In this document: one piece after another, positions 60,263 through 64,000 of the stretch | Position numbering within the stretch: the stretch's first letter is position 1 | How the letters are laid out: every line of letters starts with the position of its first letter | Assembly (NCBI GenBank): GCA_016584495.1 | Contig: WAID01000009.1 | Location: 1,550,001-1,614,000, forward strand | From: Celoporthe dispersa | Lineage: Eukaryota; Ascomycota; Sordariomycetes; Diaporthales; Cryphonectriaceae | Reading direction: 5' to 3' | Length of the DNA: 64,000 bases | Notes under the pieces: model-generated | The model's database searches: none | The model's input: only the letters and a program-made list of their open reading frames with translations | What the model was told of the DNA's origin: nothing | Translations under genes and position numbers: made by a program

Positions 60263-63200
60263 ATGCAGGCACCGGGCCCCTCGCAGCGCTCTTTGCGACG
60301 GTCCCCAGGTGCTGAGCCTGGGCCTCCTCCCAATGTCCCTGTACGATCTATCTCGCCAGCTGTCGGCCTCCCAACAAGCGTGCAGCCTCGATCATCAACA
60401 GCCTCGTCAAGGTCAAACCATTCAAGCCACAGCAATGAGAGAAATAGTGGAAATCCCAAACGCCCGGGTGTGAGTTGGCCCCTTCTTCCCCTTATCCTGG
60501 CATCAGCGTACCAGCTTGCGCATGTCTTTTTTATGCGATCATGCGTGTAGCCGGCACGACGGGACAGGCATGGGTATAACTCGCAACCCGTCTTTCAGAG
60601 TTATCCCTATCCCTCTGCACATCTGTCTGCTCCCCTCGAAAATCATCAACGCACATGCTGACGCTAGAGACCATGCCTCAGACCTCATCAAGTGGAGGTG
60701 CCTCCTCCGTACCCCTTTCCCAGATCGAAAAGAGCGTGACGCACCTCCTTGTCGCCACGAAGCAACTTCTCGAGACTCTGACACAATGGTCACGCGGCCA
60801 GGCGACAGACACGCAGGTGTCGGATGTCTACGTCAGGTTGGGTTATGAGTTCAACATGGCATGCCGCGCCTTCACAGCTATCAATGTCGATACGTCCGAC
60901 CTTGGAAACGTCCCCGAGCTCCTACGAAACATCCTTGAGGCTACGCTAAGCCAGGAGGCAAGCACAGAGAGCCTGGAGAAGTACCTCCCGCGAATAAGAG
61001 ATATCATAATCAATTTGTTGCACGGTCTGAAGAGAAAACAACAAAAGTTACGGCAGAAGTCATCACGGGACAAGGAGAGCGGTGGTGATCCCTCACTCGG
61101 GCGCGTAACGAGCACAAGCACAAATGGAACCAACTCGGGACTGTCCAACCTGATAGCTGAGGGTTTGGATACTGGTTTCCGGCCAGCTAGCCGTCCTGGT
61201 CCGGACGAGGGCCCGAGCAGGGGAAGTGGCTCTCCTCGCCGGTTTCAGTCCCAGCGAGACGAATCCCGTGTGACTGTCGCTTCCGAAAAGTCGTCGCTGT
61301 CGAGCGATACGATGCAGAATCTCCCAGTCGTTCCCCCGTACCCACCGGAAGAGTCCATGCCGGCTACCTCCCGCCCAGAGGAGCTCGATTCGTTCCCGCC
61401 GCCGCCGCCTCCCCCCAAGACGTCTACGCAGAGCGCCTTGGCAGCTCTGCAAAGAGGAGGAGACCTGGAGCGTCGGGCCTCGCGAAGGTACTCTGCATAC
61501 CAGATCTCCAAGCATCTGGGTAGCGGCGCAAATGGCGTGCCCATGCTGCCTCCACAGAACACACCGATACCCAATCGCGGGAGGGGTGAAGTGAGGGAGT
61601 CGTTGCGGGCTGTTCAGATAAGGGAAACACTGCGAAAGGACAAGAAAACCGAGGGCTCGAGCGGCCACAAAGCCACAGTATCCGAATCGCCAGTGCGTGT
61701 GCCTAGCCGGGTCTCTGAAGAAGAAAAAGAACGAGCCAGGGCTGGAGAGCCCGGTGGCGATGCAGACGCCTGAAGAACAATATAGGCCGAGTGCAACCCT
61801 GAACGGTCCCCTCCCAGATGTCGTTCCCAGTATCGCCACGGGCGACGAAGAGGTCACGGCAGACGCTGAACCCAAGACGGAGCCGGCGCCCATTCTGGAG
61901 AAGCCCGCGACACCGACGCCGGAAAAGCAGGCTTCGAGCTTCATGCTGGACTCGTCACCTCCGGGCACGCCCTCCAAGGACCTCACGTTGTTCCTACAGT
62001 ACAAGTCCAAGGTAAAGAAGTTCGTGCTACCGGGAGGACATAGCGAGCTGTCGATTGGCCGGCTGCAGCTCGCCTTTATCGAGAAGTTTTCTTGGAACAC
62101 CCACGCCAATGGTGCAGATCTGCCCGAAATTTACATTCAGGATCCCGTGTCCGGTATACGGCACGAGCTCGAGGATCTGTCGGACATAAAGGAGCGGACT
62201 GTGTTGGCCCTGAATGTGGAGGCGCTAGACGAGGTCAAGAAGCACGTTGACGATGGGTTAGGCTCCATCAAGCAACTCATTGAGACTGTGAAGCTCAACG
62301 TCGACGAGCAGAGCGCGGCCCTGCAACGGGTCTCGGAACGTCAATCGGAAGCTGCCAAAGAAATTGCGCGACTCGCAGCTGCTCCTCCCACACCACCATC
62401 CGACTCGCCCAGGTCCACCAGTGTTGGTCCGGGACGCAAGCTGAAGGGCGGCCAGTCAAGCGAGATCCAAGGCCTCCGCAGGAGACCTCGCGGTGCTCCG
62501 GCAGACGTACACCAATTTCCAGTCCGAGGTGGAGGACTCGATGAACACACTGCGCAACAAGGCAAACTCGGTCAAGGCTGCCGCCGCCAAGGCTTCTCTT
62601 CCCGACGTCGAAGGAGGTTCCGGCTATGCTTACGTGTCCAAGGGTCGGAAGCAGCTCAACACCGACTCGGATCACCTTGTCAACAAGGTCGATGATCTCC
62701 AGGATCTGGTGGAGGACCTCCGCAAGGATGTGGTACACCGTGGCGTGCGCCCTCGTCCTCGACAGCTCGAGACCGTGGCCAAGGACATACAAGCGGCCAT
62801 GAAGGAGCTCAAGAAGATGGAAGATTTCATGAAGCGCGAGAAGCCTGTGTGGACCAAGATCTGGGAGAAGGAGCTCGAGGACGTGTGTAACGGTCGTGAT
62901 GAGGTCAAGCTGATGGAAGACCTGATGGCAGATCTGCAGGATGATCTCGAGAAGGCCAACGAGACATTCGCCCTTGTGGAGCAGGCCACCAAGGAGCAGA
63001 TGAAGGACGTCAACGCCGGCAGCACCAGCCCTACCATCAGCCGACAGTTCTCCCGAGGTCTGAACCACATTGCCACCAACATCAGCGTAGACCCCAGCGA
63101 GGCCAAGGAGGGGGTCCTAGGCGAGGTCCGTGCCCTGCAGCCCAATCACGAAAATCGCATGGAGGCTATCGAGAGGGCAGAAAAGCTCCGCCAGAAGGAG

Positions 63201-63557
63201 CTCGCGACGCGCAGCGAAAATCCGATCAAGAAGGAGCTGGTCACCTTTGTGGCAGAGGGCAAGCTCAAGAAGAGCGGCGGTTTCGAAGAAGTCGAGAGGG
63301 CCCGCAAGGCAAAGGACGACATGATCCGGAAGCAAGTCTGGGAGAGAATGAACGGGGTCGCAGCTGACGATGCTGGCGGTGAGGGAGAGTACCCCGAGGC
63401 GGACGATTTTGAATATGCCGAGATGGAAGAGGATGACGAAGAAGGGGAAGAGGGAGAAGAAGGAGAAGAAGGCGTGGAAGGGGAGACGGCCGTCGAGGGC
63501 GCCGAGGAGCACGAGGCTCACGCTGAAGGAGAGGCTGAGGAGAAGCCAGCTGCTTGA
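60263..63557 (+). CDS. BUD6: actin-interacting polarity factor BUD6/Aip3, two apparent frameshifts
   Basis: Formin co-factor and polarisome component promoting actin cable nucleation at growing tips. Exon 1 starts at 60263 (MQAPGPSQRS..., Ser/Pro-rich) and ends near 60467; exon 2 starts near 60668 after a 200-nt intron. N-terminal family signature: IEKSVTHLLVATKQLLETLTQWSR. A long low-complexity linker with a polyproline run precedes the core (LFLQYKSKVKKFVLP, LQLAFIEKFSWNT, IYIQDPVSGIRHELEDL, IKERTVLALN). The C-terminal half is coiled coil (LRQTYTNFQSEVE, KKMEDFMKREKPVWTKIWEKEL) ending in an acidic Glu/Gly tail. Single extra bases are needed at about 61718-61741 (A5 or GGG) and 62481-62482 (GG) to join three frames. 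The corrected length is 1,030 residues in exact phase. Confidence 0.9.
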
Positions 63558-64000
63558 GGTGTCAGTACTCCAGACTATACCAGCTTGGTGATCGCGGCAG
63601 GCTTCCTCTCGAGGCCTCCCTCGCCTGATAGGAACGTGAAGACGAAACGAAGGCTGGACGGTCTCTTTCTTGCAGCGCTGCACTCACAGCACGGCGTTTC
63701 ATACTATTTTACCCCGGTCTGGTTTCTTTTTTTTCTCTGCTTCGGAATTTTTTTTTGCTTTTAATGTCTACACCAACAACACCTCGACACCCCATCACTA
63801 TCTCCTGTTTTATACCTATGTCGCCCACATCATCGTTGGCACCGGCGTGCTGTTCAGTTGACTTCATCATTATGTGGGGAGGACCCTTCTACGACTTTTG
63901 TTTTCTTCTGATTTCTTCTCGTTCTTTTTTGGATCGGCGCTTGCGTATAGCAGCGCTTGCCTTGCGTTTTTCTTTGGCTTGAGATGATCGTTTGGATCAA
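63558..64000. other. BUD6 downstream region
   Basis: Pyrimidine- and T-rich sequence (63725-63765 and 63900-63930) following the BUD6 stop, probably 3' untranslated and terminator region. No gene seen before the window end. Confidence 0.55.

Overview
This window reads as nuclear DNA of a filamentous ascomycete (Pezizomycotina, probably Sordariomycetes). The genes carry short introns (mostly 55-170 nt) with GTAAGT/GTGAGT-type donors and CTNAC/CTAAC-like branch points. The families are typical of such fungi: HET, 2EXR, DUF7580-subtilase, CE5 esterase, a BUD6 homologue, fungal TCP11/Sok1 and DUF1308. No ribosomal RNA, tRNA, CRISPR array or intact transposon was recognised.

Left end (1-8.5 kb): two large genes lie head to head around a 0.67-kb shared upstream region. 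Leftward is a very large C2H2 zinc-finger / protein kinase / HET fusion, cut by the window edge. Rightward is a DUF7580 / subtilisin (S8) fusion with a complete catalytic triad. Both have the build of fungal non-self-recognition or programmed-death proteins, so this pair is the best candidate for an undescribed module. A 3.3-kb gene-poor stretch follows.

11.8-25.7 kb: a diverged nucleotidyltransferase-like protein, a bestrophin-type anion channel, a secreted aspartic protease, a DUF1308 protein and a 2EXR-domain protein, separated by AT-rich spacers. 26-37.5 kb: an M1 aminopeptidase (APE2 type), a TCP11/Sok1 protein and a typical 2-Cys peroxiredoxin. 40-50 kb: a secreted CE5 (cutinase/acetylxylan esterase) enzyme, a conserved unknown protein, ARPC3 of the Arp2/3 complex, TRM6 (tRNA m1A58 methyltransferase subunit) and another unknown protein. 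51.8-63.6 kb: an M20 metallopeptidase with an N-terminal membrane anchor, a tetraspanin, a secreted class-C beta-lactamase-like protein and the polarity factor BUD6. ARPC3 and BUD6 both act on actin but are 15 kb apart and nothing suggests they are co-regulated.

An unexpected pattern runs through the window. At least twelve single-base disruptions, most at short homopolymers, break otherwise well-conserved genes: bestrophin, 2EXR twice, aminopeptidase, TCP11 three times, CE5, M20, tetraspanin and BUD6 twice. In every one of these genes, correcting the count gives exon lengths that sum to an exact reading frame. I read them as residual assembly errors rather than biology. On the + strand as given they are mostly gains of G (or T/A) and losses of C. 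Coordinates for these genes span the whole gene and the disruptions are stated in each entry. All exon boundaries were inferred by eye from splice signals and reading phase.
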